Positions 36,401 to 46,854 are shown, counted from the first letter of the stretch. The stretch: 64,000 bases of DNA from Parapristionchus giblindavisi (GCA_943737045.1 CALSFV010000001.1:2012001-2076000); one strand, 5' to 3'. Notes: a model not told the origin generated them from the sequence alone. Numbers and translations are program-made.

Positions 36401-39348
36401 GTATCCAGAAAACTAGAAATTGTCTCACTGTTGATATATTGCCAAATAGTATTTGGTCTGGGATCATCATGAATTTTTCGACCTCAGCTATTCTCAACCA
36501 TGAACCCCGGGTCATGGTTGAGAATCATGGGTCGACTGAAAAAAAAATCAGTTCGCGATTCCTGACGATTATGGTATTCAAGTACAGTTCACTCCCACTG
36601 ATAACAATGGTACAGCTTTGGTTGCCATACGCCACCTTCCAACCGATTTATGTGAAAGAAACATGTATTTTTTCAAGTTTGATAATTAAAAAAATAAATT
36701 CTAGATCTGCGAAACGACGATTCTTTTCGTGGCAGTTGTTTTCGCAAACGGACATGCATCAGCTACCATCCGCCCTATGAATCAACTTGCCTTGACGGTC
36801 GACTCAATGTCAGGGTTGAAAAAAATAAAAATAAAATAATTATTTTTAAAATTTTAAAAAAATGTAGTCTGAGTCTACTAGTATATTTTTTCTGTGTAGG
36901 CACATCACTACAAGTAAAATGACATAATAAAGCTACCTACTACTCTTGCGATTTACAAGAAATTTAATTTTCGATTTTTACAAATTACACATATCTCACA
37001 TTCAGTTGCAATTCTCGATGCTTCAGAAAAGTTGGATTTCCAAGGGAATGTGACCATCATGTACAGAAGTGTCAGGGCTACAATATGTACTATGTCAATG
37101 CTTGCCGTCTCTCTTCAACGAGGATGGAAGAGGAAAAATCGGAAAATCATACACGAAAAAACATATCCAGAACGACATGATATTACTGCTCAACTGTGTT
37201 TGTAAGAGTGCATGACATGTTATTCACCAATAAAAAGAAATAAAAGTTCTAGCTATCGCGATTGAAAAGTTATGAATTTTTCAATTTTTTATTTTATGCG
37301 ACATATGTGAGCCGGGTTTGAGCCTAAGGGCATTTTCACTATAACTTTCATCGGTCTCCCCCCGGTATGTGTCTATGATGAAAGTATTGAGGGCCAGATC
37401 GAAAGTCCTCGCGAATGTCCGGACCATGCTCGAGTCTTACCGAGCCGGTCTCTTAATTGTAACTTCCCCCAACCCAATAGTTTTCAATAATCGTATTAAA
37501 GCTGTAATCTCGTAATTTAGCAGCTATCTTCGAATCTTATTCATTTCTAAAGTATCGCTTTGAGTTTATCTTCCTTCCCTCATTATATAAGAAGCGATAA
37601 ATATATTATTATAATCTATGAAATAATCCAAATCGCGGCTAAGTATAATAGAATTTTTTTAAAGCCACGGCTCAATTTTCCTGAAAATTGTTCGTACCTG
37701 CACCACACATGTCAAAGTTCTCGACTATGAAGACATCATACTTCTCAGCCGCGAGACGCTCAATCAAGCCCGGCTCTTCCAGTACACCCTTGCATTGAGC
37801 GGCGAACATCTGTCCCATGAACTTGCTTATCTGAAATAAGTTAATGGTAAATATTAGGAACTTTTTCAATGCCTACCATACAATTAGTAAGTTTCGACGA
37901 TGTGTTTCCAAGTACCAATTGGTCGTCGGAAATCATAAAATAAAAAATAGCTCACAAAGTACGTAGATTTCAGATCAAATACATCCGTGGTAAAGAAATC
38001 AGGATCATCATCGCCTCCACCTTCGCCCATTTTCTTTATCTCGTCAGTCTGAAAAAAAATAAAATATGTTGTCAAGGAAAACTAATGTGGTGTTAAAATC
38101 TTGGAAAAGTAGATGGAAAAGTGAAAAGTAGTGTTAATTTTGTGATTGTAAAAGTACTTGGAAAAGTAGTAAAACAACACTCGCGTAAAAGGTTTTTATT
38201 GTAAAATTTTGAGAATTACGAAGATGCTTTTCCATCTACTTTTACAATCAAAAAATTAACACTTATTTTTACTTTTCCATCTACTTTTCCAAGATTTTAA
38301 CACCACATAAACGATTCGACTAATGTGAATGAGCAGCGCTATACAACTGTATTTTCATTTCACTTTTGCTCCCGGTCACTAAAGCACCATTAATGTACAG
38401 TACAGCCCGGTCGTGTTTTGTACACATTCTCTGCTGCGCTCCGCAGCGGGGCGCATTTGGACGCATCATTTATTTTCTTTGTGTATGAATATTTTTGAAT
38501 TCTCAAAGTCTTAATCATGAGTTTCCGTGATAAAAAGTTCTTTTAATGACTAAAGAAACCGAAACAAAATTTTTATTAATGAGAAAAAACAATTAAAAGG
38601 CAAATCACACTGGTCCGAAAATGATGGGTACTGTAAATTTTAAATTAGGTCTTACGGCGATCGTGCGATCGACATGCAAATATACAGTATACCTTTCCAA
38701 TAAATTAATAGTCACCATTTTCGGACCAGTGTGATTTGCCTTTTAATTGTTTTTTCTCATTAATAAAAATTTTGTTTCGGTTTCTTTAGTCATTAAAAGA
38801 ACTTTTTATCACGGAAACTCATGATTAGGACTTTGAGAATTCAAAAATATTCATACACAAAGAGAATAAATGATGCGTCCAAATGCGCCCCGCTGCGGAG
38901 CGCAGCAGAGAATGTGTACAAAACACGACCGGGCTGTACTGTACAAGGTGATTATTATTTAAAAATTAAGAAGTAAATTTATCTTTTTTTTTCATTTTTT
39001 TTGTACCTGCTGCACGTAGATCATATTAGATTTTGTCGTGACATCTTTGACCGACTCATCAATTATAGACACTAGAGAAGTCTGAAATAGGAAAACATTA
39101 AAAATTAACTAAGAAAAAATTTTTAAAAAATTTAAATTTAAAAACATTTAATCAACGGTTTATAATTATTGAAAGGGTTAACAGTGAGTACTCACCACAT
39201 TATGCCCTGCATCTGCGAGAATATCCGCGATGTTTCCCAAGAAATTACTGTGAGAATGTCCGAATCGGGAATTGTACACTAAAATCTTATAGCACGAAAC
39301 ACTCTTGAAGGCCAAGGTCAAGACTAAGCACAGAGAGACCACCCGCAT
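24417..39348 (-). CDS. UGT-C: UDP-glucuronosyltransferase, exon 9 broken by a MITE
   Basis: Exons (minus): 39348-39196, 39081-39007, 38048-37956, 37830-37698, 27433-27323, 27140-27037, 26973-26923, 26767-26639, 25959-25853 (see below), 25480-25348, 25176-25099, 25041-24971, 24884-24811, 24693-24417. Without the MITE they sum to 1590 nt (529 aa) and keep every family landmark: signal peptide, GHSHSNFLG, ENFDMCG, FITHGGMGSTQETALRGVPG, a transmembrane helix and the tail EKVKKE. Intron 4 is 10.3 kb and contains a nested retrotransposon on the other strand. Exon 9 is interrupted 103 nt in by a 287-bp M1 MITE duplicating TTAA; the last G and the GTATCC donor now lie beyond it. Reading on into the MITE meets TGA after CTTAAAGAAGGGGACCCA. 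Unless the MITE is skipped, the protein would lose its UDP-sugar domain. Locus identity is sure; activity is doubtful. Confidence 0.85.
25566..25852. mobile_element. MITE family M1, in UGT-C exon 9
   Basis: Target duplication TTAA at 25562-25565 and 25853-25856. The inverted ends are AGATGGAGACCCACGAG and CTCATGGGTCCCCTTCTT. With one TTAA it adds 291 bp, a multiple of three, but contains stops. The TTAA target is the final TTAAG|GTATCC of the exon. Confidence 0.85.
27659..27940. mobile_element. MITE family M3, copy 1, abutting the LINE
   Basis: Begins TATTGACCGTATAAAATAC and ends with the complement of TATTGTGCGTATAAAATGT. The same unit, with the same borders, is at 46164-46445. It contains a hairpin of CAATCGAGAGGCG type near 27820-27880. 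The retrotransposon ORF1 frame begins directly after it. Confidence 0.7.
27941..28825 (+). CDS. LINE ORF1 (nucleic-acid-binding protein-like)
   Basis: Open frame of about 295 codons. It reads RAVLIGIAERGTEEETKVYD early, then RPIKVQCPSKEIRDLLITTG, which resembles the RNA-binding part of LINE ORF1 proteins. The C-terminal part is low-complexity, with GGVSGGSGGSGAGARKRDG followed by basic residues. The nearest ATG (27914) lies inside the neighbouring MITE, so the original start is probably missing. It ends at TAG 28823-28825, in the same frame as ORF2. Confidence 0.65.
   Translation, partial: QQFFFVSISATTSCLSNVDVIKDKATRAVLIGIAERGTEEETKVYDNDLLARMLIVRETNNSALIDLIGKITCHRHPAVKHPNSTRDRPIKVQCPSKEIRDLLITTGRARRVCRLSGSVHCYIRNDYTTDQLEQDRSLRREAGARNAAAGQLLWVVRDLKLVQLSNARPLPPRSQASLDKRSKTEHSRHSGTPAPQPPEPTASDYPSILETFRIAFERKAAQSGGVSGGSGGSGAGARKRDGASVGRRTTRSQTKDLEQHGNEIDRNKSNRRDQERSTPYSGTGTDPTHEPIIA
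28826..29575 (+). pseudogene. LINE ORF2, apurinic-type endonuclease part
   Basis: Exonuclease-endonuclease-phosphatase fold. In order: TFINARSIG (Asn), AAFTETWAS (catalytic Glu), RDHHGGGIALLVH, IILGDFNCREIDW (Asp, Asn), GTSLLDLVLSSD, and HLDHSL, the equivalent of the SDHS His. It continues at 33058 with VSFSIRAKT once the insert is ignored. There is no ATG near the front of the frame; the first in-frame Met lies about 75 codons in. Confidence 0.8.
30047..30500 (-). repeat. Tandem exon-intron units (~150 bp period) within the 3.5 kb element
   Basis: On the minus strand, acceptors CATTTTCAG recur at 30414-30412, 30266-30264 and 30116-30114. Donors GTAAGATTATC follow at about 30346 and 30196, and one precedes at about 30494. 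The exons are 65 nt (30411-30347) and 67 nt (30263-30197). The middle one reads SHRISDGKEWIKETFGAIKE. The introns also match one another, so whole exon-intron units were duplicated. The lengths differ by 2 nt, so the frame would shift between units. No protein family is recognised. Confidence 0.5.
30671..30735 (+). repeat. LINE 3' tail with (AAAT)n, copy 1
   Basis: CGTTTCAAATGTTGTCACAT, then TTTATTGGATG and an ATAAATAA run. Shared with 42074-42137. This is the form of a severely 5'-truncated non-LTR element. Confidence 0.55.
31273..31362 (-). other. Exon-like block in the 3.5 kb element
   Basis: A CCCCCAG acceptor precedes GTGISRAGALRIVKILRIWN, and the frame stays open to a GTAAGC donor. It is not recognised. 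It could be a captured host exon belonging with the tandem exon units downstream on the same strand. Confidence 0.3.
32839..32872. repeat. Perfect short palindrome
   Basis: AAAGGAAGCGGTC is followed closely by its complement GACCGCTTCCTTT, forming a stable hairpin near the right end of the 3.5 kb element. Confidence 0.8.
33058..35231 (+). pseudogene. LINE ORF2, reverse transcriptase part
   Basis: The long open part is 33521-35020. RT blocks in order: PDFIPYSFLRR, NYRPISLTSACCKVMERI, QHGFRLKRSCNTCL, AYIDFSKAFDTIP (catalytic Asp), SGVPQGSCLGPLLFSLFINE, and IYADDMKIYSF with the YADD active site. The C-terminal domain continues in another frame after about 35010 (SFFSNRIVNSWNSLDTL), where the fold-back element cuts in. 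Defects are the TGA at 33130 and two frameshifts. It belongs to the CR1/Jockey-like group by motif order. Confidence 0.85.
35236..37452. mobile_element. Fold-back element, ~1.08 kb arms, TTAA duplication
   Basis: Arms about 35236-36316 and 36380-37452 are inverted copies with only scattered differences and a 63-bp spacer. The largest difference is near the outer tip, where the left arm has about 8 extra bases after GAGCAT. The tips are GAGACCGGCTCGGTAAGACT. TTAA flanks both sides (35232-35235, 37453-37456). Removing the element and one TTAA restores the LINE frame to its own stop at 37513-37515. Piggybac-like or other TTAA-specific transposases are candidates for mobilising it. Open frames in the arms mirror each other and have no family. 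Confidence 0.88.
38086..38307. mobile_element. Palindromic MITE in UGT-C intron 2
   Basis: Arms TGTGGTGTTAAAATCTTGG and its complement, continuing AAAAGTAGATGGAAAAGT. It lies between the 75- and 93-nt exons of UGT-C. Confidence 0.75.
38398..38941. mobile_element. Tc1/mariner-like MITE with TA duplication
   Basis: Inverted arms of roughly 240 bp start CAGTACAGCCCGGTCGTG, flanked by TA (38396-38397 and 38942-38943). The arms enclose a short unique centre containing the palindrome GCGATCGTGCGATCGAC. CAGT ends and a TA target fit Tc1/mariner relatives. It sits in the same intron as the previous MITE. Confidence 0.75.
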
Positions 39349-40997
39349 TGCCTGCAATTAGAAATATATTCAAATTGAAAACTATCATCATATTTATTGA
39401 AAAAAAGATCATAATTAGACAATACCCCTTGAAAGTTATTTTATTTGTTTATCCTCGTGCTCATGATTTTCCAATATTGATAGTGCTATGAGATAATTTG
39501 ATGTCTAGACGTAGCGGCCGAAACACCATAAGGCACATTGCTAGTTAACTTATTTAATCAAAAAATTTATATTTAAAGTGCATGCATACTTATTTTTGTA
39601 CATCTATTAATAATATTAATTTAATGAATCGTTGGTCAGAGTAAGTTACACAGCAATTTGCAGTATAAGAGAAGTATAGATATGAGAAATGAGATATAAC
39701 AAACTCATATTTTTAAAGAGAACATCACTCATGAAATAGCAAGAATTTATCAAAGCAATACAACAAGTTGACAAAATACAATGTAGTAATATTTGGGATA
39801 AGGTATAAATTAAATAAGTAAAACTTTTAAAAAATCTAAATTTAATTATTAAATGCTATTTCAAAGAGTGTTGCTGGGAATACTGTGAGTGTTATCTTCG
39901 AGGTCAGAGAAATAAATGCTTATGAGTTATTTGCACTCACCGCCCTCTCAATGAAGAAAAACTCACCGTAGCGTAATAAGTGTGTTGTGATGGTGTTTAT
40001 GTTTCCTCTTACGCTGAAGACCGGGAAGTGTTTTAATTAAAATATAATTAGTATATAAATTAAGACAGCGCATTTAAAAATAAACTGTTCAAATTGTTTG
40101 AAAACACGGGCACATCTCTGCGCACTCCACATCCTACGGTAACACCCAACTTCACCTATCGTGAAATAACTTTTCAAACATATCTTTTAAACATGTCTTT
40201 TAAATGTTTTTTATCAACCATAAATGATATTAATAATACAATTTTGTGCTTGCGTTGTTAGTGCCCACCTCTGCATTCGATGGTTCCTCTTCACCAGTAA
40301 TAATAATAATATAATAATATTTATATGTATTCATAAATATATAACGAAACGCGTGTGGTGAAAGAAAAAGAAATTAACTGAATCGATAATGAAGGTGATA
40401 AAGGAGACGATAATGAATTGCTCACGTGATAAGGAATAATGGACGAATCTTTGGAATAATAGAGACGAAAGGGACACGAATACGCGTTTTTTTGTTTAAT
40501 AGGAACCCTAAAATGTAACTCTTAAAATCATAAGGGGCGTTGTGGCCCTAATACCCTACCACTACATGACCTTCGAATCAATTGGATTTGAGCGTTAAAT
40601 AGAGAAAAAAACGACGATTATTGTGAAGAACGACAAATTGTTGTCGATTTTTGTACAACAATAGATTATTTAACTTGAAGTATAAATTAAATAAAATGTA
40701 TTGCACATTCGTGATGTAATAATGTCATTATGATGTTTCATTTCATATCGCGAAATCATAATATTGAGACAATTCTTTTTGTTCTTTTGCACCCATCTAT
40801 TCCTTATCTCTCCAAAGATCACTACAAAACTATCCTATCTATCACTACAAAACTCACCTATTCGCGTCAGATCAGCCTCTGTAATAGCAGGCAATAAACG
40901 AAAGAAGGGAGAATCCCGTTGTACAAAAGTTGACAAAGTTTTGACAAAAATTTTAAAAAAAGATTAGAATAAGAAGGTTGCCGAAAATTGAAAATGG

Positions 40998-41098
40998 AGA
41001 ATTTGCCCTCTCTCTTTTGCACGCTATCTCTTTTTTCCTTTTATTCTCTGCTAGACGAGTGAGTACGAGATAGCGTGCAAAAGTGAGAGGGCAAATTA
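40998..41098. repeat. Inverted repeat (hairpin)
   Basis: Arms AATTTGCCCTCTCTCTTTTG and its near-complement at about 41066-41097, around a loop of roughly 37 bp. Possibly a MITE; no second copy seen. Confidence 0.6.
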
Positions 41099-42073
41099 GC
41101 CATGTTCATTTTTGTCAATCTTCATTTTCTAACCTTTGAAATATAATATGAGCAAGACGGATGTCGGACGGGTTTGATGGAAGGCATTTGAGAGGGAATC
41201 GAGAACTAGTCTAGTCAGAGTCGAGTTAAGGAGAGGGTATGAGTGAGAGAGCAAAAAGAGAGGGCAAGTGTGAATCTTGGGAAGGGGGGAGGCGTTTCCG
41301 ACACTAACCAAATTATACAATATGTGATCAAAAGACAGAACTCACAACTGCACTCGCTTAAGTCCCGCCCCTTTTCACCATCCCTTCTATTCTCATCTCT
41401 CTTTGCACTGTGAACTAATGTGAATTGATAGCAATCAATCAACTATACCATCTTTCAATGTAAAAAAAATGCATAGAATGGACAAGATTAGCTAATATGC
41501 TGATTGCATCAATAAGAGCAATAAAGTGTGCACTTCACTAGGTGTTTTTGTTCAGAAATGCTTCGAAATTTAGATTTTTCCGATATAGAAAGCAACTCAC
41601 ACAATCTCCCCAATAATTGAAACAACAGAGATTTGAAAGAAATTAATTAACGTATCACACATTAACAGCAATAAAAAGCAAAGTGAGATCATAAGATCAA
41701 CTGCATTGAAGAAAAGATCAAACAGTCACTCCACCTCTACCAAAGAGAGAGTGGAGAGAGTAAGGGTTTGAGTGAGCAATGATCCTTTCATTGCCGAAGT
41801 CTGATCTGTCTAGCTGTGAAAGAGTGATATTTCACACAGAGAAATCAGTGTTATCCACGGAGCTTAAAGGACGAGTGACCTCTCTCAATGCCTCTTCATT
41901 GCGCACGCTATTTCTCTGTTCTCTAACAACAAGAGAGCGTAGAGTATAGAAGAGTCCGTTGACAAAGGTGTTAGCCTGTTTAAGAAGTGAGAAGTGTTAT
42001 GTTTAACAATTTTTGATTTTCCTTGCATTATGATGTGTGTACATTGGCAAGATTCACTTATTTATTCAATCAT

Positions 42074-42137
42074 CGTTTCAAATCTTGTCACATCTTTATT
42101 GGATTTACGATAAATAAATAAATAAATAAAATAAATA
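42074..42137 (+). repeat. LINE 3' tail with (AAAT)n, copy 2
   Basis: CGTTTCAAATCTTGTCACAT, then TTTATTGGATT and an ATAAATAA run, matching 30671-30735. Confidence 0.55.
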
Positions 42138-42336
42138 AGACCAGTGGTTTCGCAAATCATTGTGAAAATAAGCGACGGGACTAAGCTGTTGCATTATGTC
42201 CAATTTAAAACGATATTATTCTATTTTGAAAACATTTGCCATTGTTTGAAAAGTGTTCCCTCTGACACAGCTTTTGTCAATACAACTTTTGTTAGTGGGA
42301 CTGAATACTGTTTCAAATTGTTTATGAAATTCTCCA

Positions 42337-42461
42337 GTGGCCATATGCAAGAACCGATTTCCAGGAAAATGTGACGTCATTAGCGTAGCGTTTTCCAAAC
42401 ATCCTCCGCTTACGCTAATGACGTCACATTTTTCCGGAAAACAGTTCTTGCATATGGCCAC
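42337..42461. mobile_element. Palindromic MITE in the UGT-D 3' flank
   Basis: Arms GTGGCCATATGCAAGAAC and its complement, both carrying ATGTGACGTCATTAGCG. The homologous flanks of UGT-E (about 47100-47170) and UGT-F (about 54830-54900) lack it, which gives two empty sites. Confidence 0.75.
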
Positions 42462-42643
42462 AGGCCGATAGATTGTTTGCAGTCATATTATTAAATCATT
42501 ATCCTATCTTATCTTATCTAGGCTTTAAAAAATAACTTTATTAAAATCATTGGCAGTATTACACGCGTGATTGATTCAAACACTTTCAGTGTAATCAGAT
42601 GCGATATTAAAATATCTTTATTAAAACTTAGAAATTCTAAGAT

Positions 42644-45059
42644 CTACTCCTTCTTAACCTTCTTCACACCAAAACACAAGCTCATTAATTTACTAGACAC
42701 TTTTAGTGTAATAACAATCGAAACTATAGTGGCAACAACAAATGCAGCCAAAACATCAAGGTTATGATATTCAATAAAACTCATATCGTGAGATTGTGGT
42801 CGAAGAGCAGGGGATGGTCCGAATTCTGCTGCGAATTCTATATATTTGATGAGTTGTTGTCTTGCAGTGAAAGGCTTCTTGGCGAGCATAGCAGAAACCC
42901 GGCGAGCATTCTTGCGGTAACTAAAAAGTGATTTAATATTTGGGCGATTCAATGTATTTTGAACACTTTCATACAATTTCATTCGAACGATGAATTTACG
43001 TTTTACCAAATCAAACCAAAAAATAAATTACCAACCTATCATTGGTCAATACATCTCTAATGGCAGCGATCAACTTATCCGATTCGAACAGATCAAGCTT
43101 ATCTAGGACCTGAAATTCATTTCATTATTGACTTCTCTTACGGTCAAGAACAAACCTTTCCGAATCCGTTGTGTTGCATCATACCAGCGTTGCGGGGTTG
43201 ATCACCAAAGATGGGAATGAAGATACCTTAATAAGTTATTACTTGGAGAAAATCTGAGTTCAATATTTAAAGAAAGATTTACCTGGAACTCCTCTCAAAG
43301 CAGTCTCTTGGGTTGATCCCATACCACCGTGAGTGATGAATGCTGTGATTCTTGTGTCATCTGGAGTAAATTTAGATTTTTTTAAATTTTTAAACATAAG
43401 CTTCATATTTCTTTATCTTTATTCTCAATCTCTCCTGAACAGTGTATAGAAAAAAAACTTACTAAGTAGATCGTTTTGTGGAGTCCACTTCGACATGACC
43501 AGATTAGGCAATTTCTTCTGCGCTGCGAGTCCAAAATCACTCTCAGGTTCTTCATACTTCCAGATGAAAGTCACGTCTGGGAACTCTCCGATTGCCTGTA
43601 TGTAACATATTGTCGCAATTCATATCATACTATCGGAATAATATCGATTTCGGATTTTTTCAAACCGAAACGTTGAACCAAGACCGTTTCGAAAACATGG
43701 TTGAGTAGTTTGTAAAGATTAGAGGGAAAAAACATTTTAAAGAATACCTTAACGATCGACTCCTTGACTTGCTGGGGCAGGAACATGCTCTTGGCAACCG
43801 AACCGAATGAGAGAAGAACCGTCTTTTTCTTGAGGCTAAGAACATCATTCCAGTGCTTAAATTATTTTAATAATTTTTCCCCTATGAAATCGAATTATAG
43901 ACAAAAATGTAAGATAGTATTATATAATAATATATGTTATTTAAGCTGTCATTGTCAGTACTACAAACAAATACCGTTATTACAAAGTAAGCACCTTATC
44001 AAGCGGTTGAGGTGGTTTAGCACCAATACCTCCGATGGGAATGACTCTATTGAGAGTGGGCGTGGCAAAGTCGATGAGGGGTTCGGCATTCACGAGCGTG
44101 TAAGCGGAATGAGAACTTATCTCCTGAAATTTCAGACATTTCGGTTCGCAGTGGATTAGCATACAAAAATAAAAAAAAAAGAAGTCCGTTTATTTTCAAT
44201 ACATATGTGTGTTTAGAGTGAAATGTGAAGAACCTTCTGTTTTATCGAGAGATGTTAATGAGAAAACCGCTGGGTGTTCAAAAGTACAACGAAAGTTTCC
44301 GTTCAATGATTGACTACAATTCCGAATACATGATGGTTGACTTTCGTAGTGAGTTTGAACACCAACAGGTTTTTTTTTTCCAGGGATTTTTTACTTATTG
44401 TACTTGCCAATGGTTTTTCTCCCTTTAAAAAGGGCGAGACTGAACAGATGTTTGCACGAATGCTCCTTTTTTATTCTTTATCTATAATATACTTTTAATC
44501 ATACCTCAAGACTAGGATATTCCTGACCGTACTTAGCTCGGAATACGTCCTCTACAAAATATCTTCCGGGCCAAAAGAATACTTGCATGAGGAACTCAGA
44601 GTAGATGTTCTTCAGACGACTCATCATGGAGTGAACATCGAGATACGACATATAGGAACCTATGAATTAATAAAATAATACATAAAAATAAGTCAAGGTT
44701 TACAGATATCCCGTTATTTATAAAACTCTTTGGATAATAATTGATCTAACTTATTTTCAGCAGTGATTAGAAAAATAAAATATTTTTAAAAGTGACATTT
44801 TAGGGAATTTTTAATAAACTCGCTTGGGTTGTAACTGAGAGAAACTGGGATTCCGAATTCTGAGAACATTTGCCCGAACGGATTTGAAGCACTCGAGGAT
44901 ATGAAGGACTTGGGTTTGATAACATGGGCGAGTCCTGCAAAATACGCAATGAAAACTGTGATTAAGTAATTTGAAGTTTGTCTCTTCTTTATTGTTTTCA
45001 ATCAGTACATATATCATGATTTATCTTCTCGTTTTTGATCCGTATAGAGAAGATAAATA

Positions 45060-45129
<70 letters not shown>

Positions 45130-46854
45130 CGATATTTACTTAGAGAATCGCGATCTTCTTTCTCTACTAACAATATATCATATTTCAGTTGACAGTTCAA
45201 AGTATCCAAGTAAAGTCACTATTAGGTTTTGCATTATTATATGTCGCTGTTCGGAAATCACTCCATTATGTCATTCACATTGTCGGTTTGAACCCTCTAG
45301 TGCATCGTTACATTTGCCTTACGTGTCTACGCCGTAACGACGGAGTCGCAGCGGACGAGGTTACGGCGTGCGCACGTAAGGCAAATGTAACGATTCATTA
45401 GACAAGCAAAGTTCGTCTTGCGAAATCGTTATATTGATACACTTCTCTTTTGTTCTTTTGCTCCCCCATCCATTTCTAATCACTTCAAAGACACTATTCT
45501 TATCTATCACTACACTTTTGGTGGTATCTATCGATCGATTACCTCTTGAATGAAATAAAATACTGCCCGAACCTGCACCACACATGTCAAAGTTTTCAAC
45601 GATGAAGACATCGTATTTCTCAGCCGCGAGACGCTCAATCATTCCAGGCTCATCAAGCACACCTTTGCACTGAGTTGCGAACATTTGGCCCATGAATTTG
45701 CCCATCTAGAATAGATGAGATTAACTAACATGCTATCCATAAGAGGAACTATAAAATATATTGTTCAATAGATGATCTATCAACGCTTACTATGGTACAA
45801 ATAATTTATCCTATATGCTTCGACATTCCGATTTTTCGGATATCATATAAAACAACTCACATAATAGGTGGAGATCAGATCAAATACGTTTAAAGTGAAG
45901 AAGTCAGTCCTGTGAGATGCCACCAAAGCGGTTATCTCCTTCGTTTCGTCGGTCTTTAATGCAACAGTACACTTATTACATAGATTTATGAGAACGATGA
46001 TCAGAGAATAGGCAACAACTTGACATCATAAATTTCTTAACGGTTGTGATATGTCGTCCTATATATCGTCCTATCTAGTCCATTTGTCGTTTTTTCCGCA
46101 TTATTCATGGTTCACATTATTTTCTTTATTCACATTGTTCATTACTCTCACTGATGATGGAGATATTGACCGTATAAAATATACTTGTTTATTTGGTACG
46201 AGAGTAGCCAATCACTCCCACAAGAGACTTTCTTGTTTTGCATGGTTCAGAAACTATGCCAATCTCTTCTATATATAATATAGCGCGCGGCGAAGGTCAG
46301 CCGGGTTAGAGAGAGGCAGCGGAGAGACAATCGAGAGGCGGGGCGAGATGTAGAAGGCTACATCTCGCTCGCCTCTCGATTGTGACTTCCGTTCGTTAGC
46401 ACCATTTGTCATTTTCTTATGCAAGTACATGTTATACGCACAATATATGTAAGATTCCTTTTCGAAATATAAAAGGAATGTTTTATTTCCTTAATCAATT
46501 ACAATCTATTCCTTGAAACCCAAATCTCTAACTATAAGACATGTAACGCACCGGCTGCACATAAATAATATTCGACTGTGTGGTCACATCATTGACTGCC
46601 TCTTCAATAATTGAAACAAGTGAGGTCTGCAAGAAAGTATTTGATTACAAACCTACCTTTAAAAAATCAAATATCAACATAATCATAAGATTGCTGCTCA
46701 CCACATTGTGTCCCTCATCTACTAAGATGTCCGCGATGTTTCCCATGAAATTACTGTGCGAATGTCCGAATCGAACATTGTAAACGAGAATCTTATAAGA
46801 TGAGGCAGTTTCAAACAATATCGCAAAGGATAAGCATAGTGAGATCAACCGCAT
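42644..46854 (-). CDS. UGT-D: UDP-glucuronosyltransferase, complete
   Basis: Exons (minus): 46854-46702, 46626-46552, 45953-45861, 45705-45573, 44934-44824, 44659-44505, 44123-43995, 43855-43748, 43595-43463, 43360-43283, 43226-43156, 43109-43036, 42920-42644. The sum is 1590 nt, 529 aa. Signal peptide, YNVRFGHSHSNFMG, ENFDMCG, the FITHGG donor-binding motif, a transmembrane helix and the KKVKKE tail are all present. The exon coding SYMSYLDVHS through YPSLE is one piece of 155 nt, whereas UGT-A, B and C split it. Two splice sites are unusual: exon 5 ends at a GC donor (CCCAA|GCGAGT), and exon 3 follows a weak acceptor (CATTAAAG). All other junctions are canonical, so the gene is probably functional. 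Confidence 0.92.
45059..45128. repeat. (ATT)n microsatellite
   Basis: About 23 uninterrupted ATT units in the intron between UGT-D exons 4 and 5. Poly-Ile/Leu open frames here are artefacts. Confidence 0.95.
45301..45397. mobile_element. Palindromic MITE family M2, copy 3
   Basis: Same ends and GCCGTAAC inner arms as 6889-6996 and 7321-7422, in the same UGT-D intron as the microsatellite. Confidence 0.75.
46164..46445. mobile_element. MITE family M3, copy 2
   Basis: Near-identical to 27659-27940, with the same borders (TATTGACCGTATAAAATA ... TTATACGCACAATA). It lies in UGT-D intron 2, with no LINE beside it. Confidence 0.75.

Larger units (their letters stand above)
27941..37515 (+). mobile_element. 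CR1/Jockey-like LINE, split by two later insertions
   Basis: Pieces in order: ORF1 27941-28825; ORF2 endonuclease 28826-29575; insert 29576-33054; ORF2 reverse transcriptase 33058-35231; insert 35236-37452; ORF2 end 37457-37515. It lies antisense in intron 4 of UGT-C. The element is dead: there is a TGA at 33130, frameshifts near 33225 and 35010, and no clear 5' end beyond the MITE at 27940. The 3' UTR probably runs to about 37610. Confidence 0.85.
39349..42643. other. Intergenic between UGT-C and UGT-D
   Basis: 3.3 kb with no gene recognised. It holds an inverted repeat (about 40998-41098), a LINE 3' tail (42074-42137) and a palindromic MITE (42337-42461). Its left part should hold the UGT-C promoter. 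Short open frames at 40764, 41129 and 41215 have no support. Confidence 0.5.

Noticed and set aside
36370..36780. 136-codon open frame in the fold-back element, mirrored at 35917-36120
   Set aside because: The same sequence appears inverted in the other arm. There is no family motif, and the frame passes through the palindrome spacer side without coding signs.
44971..45337. Poly-Ile and poly-Leu proteins
   Set aside because: They are translations of the (ATT)n microsatellite.
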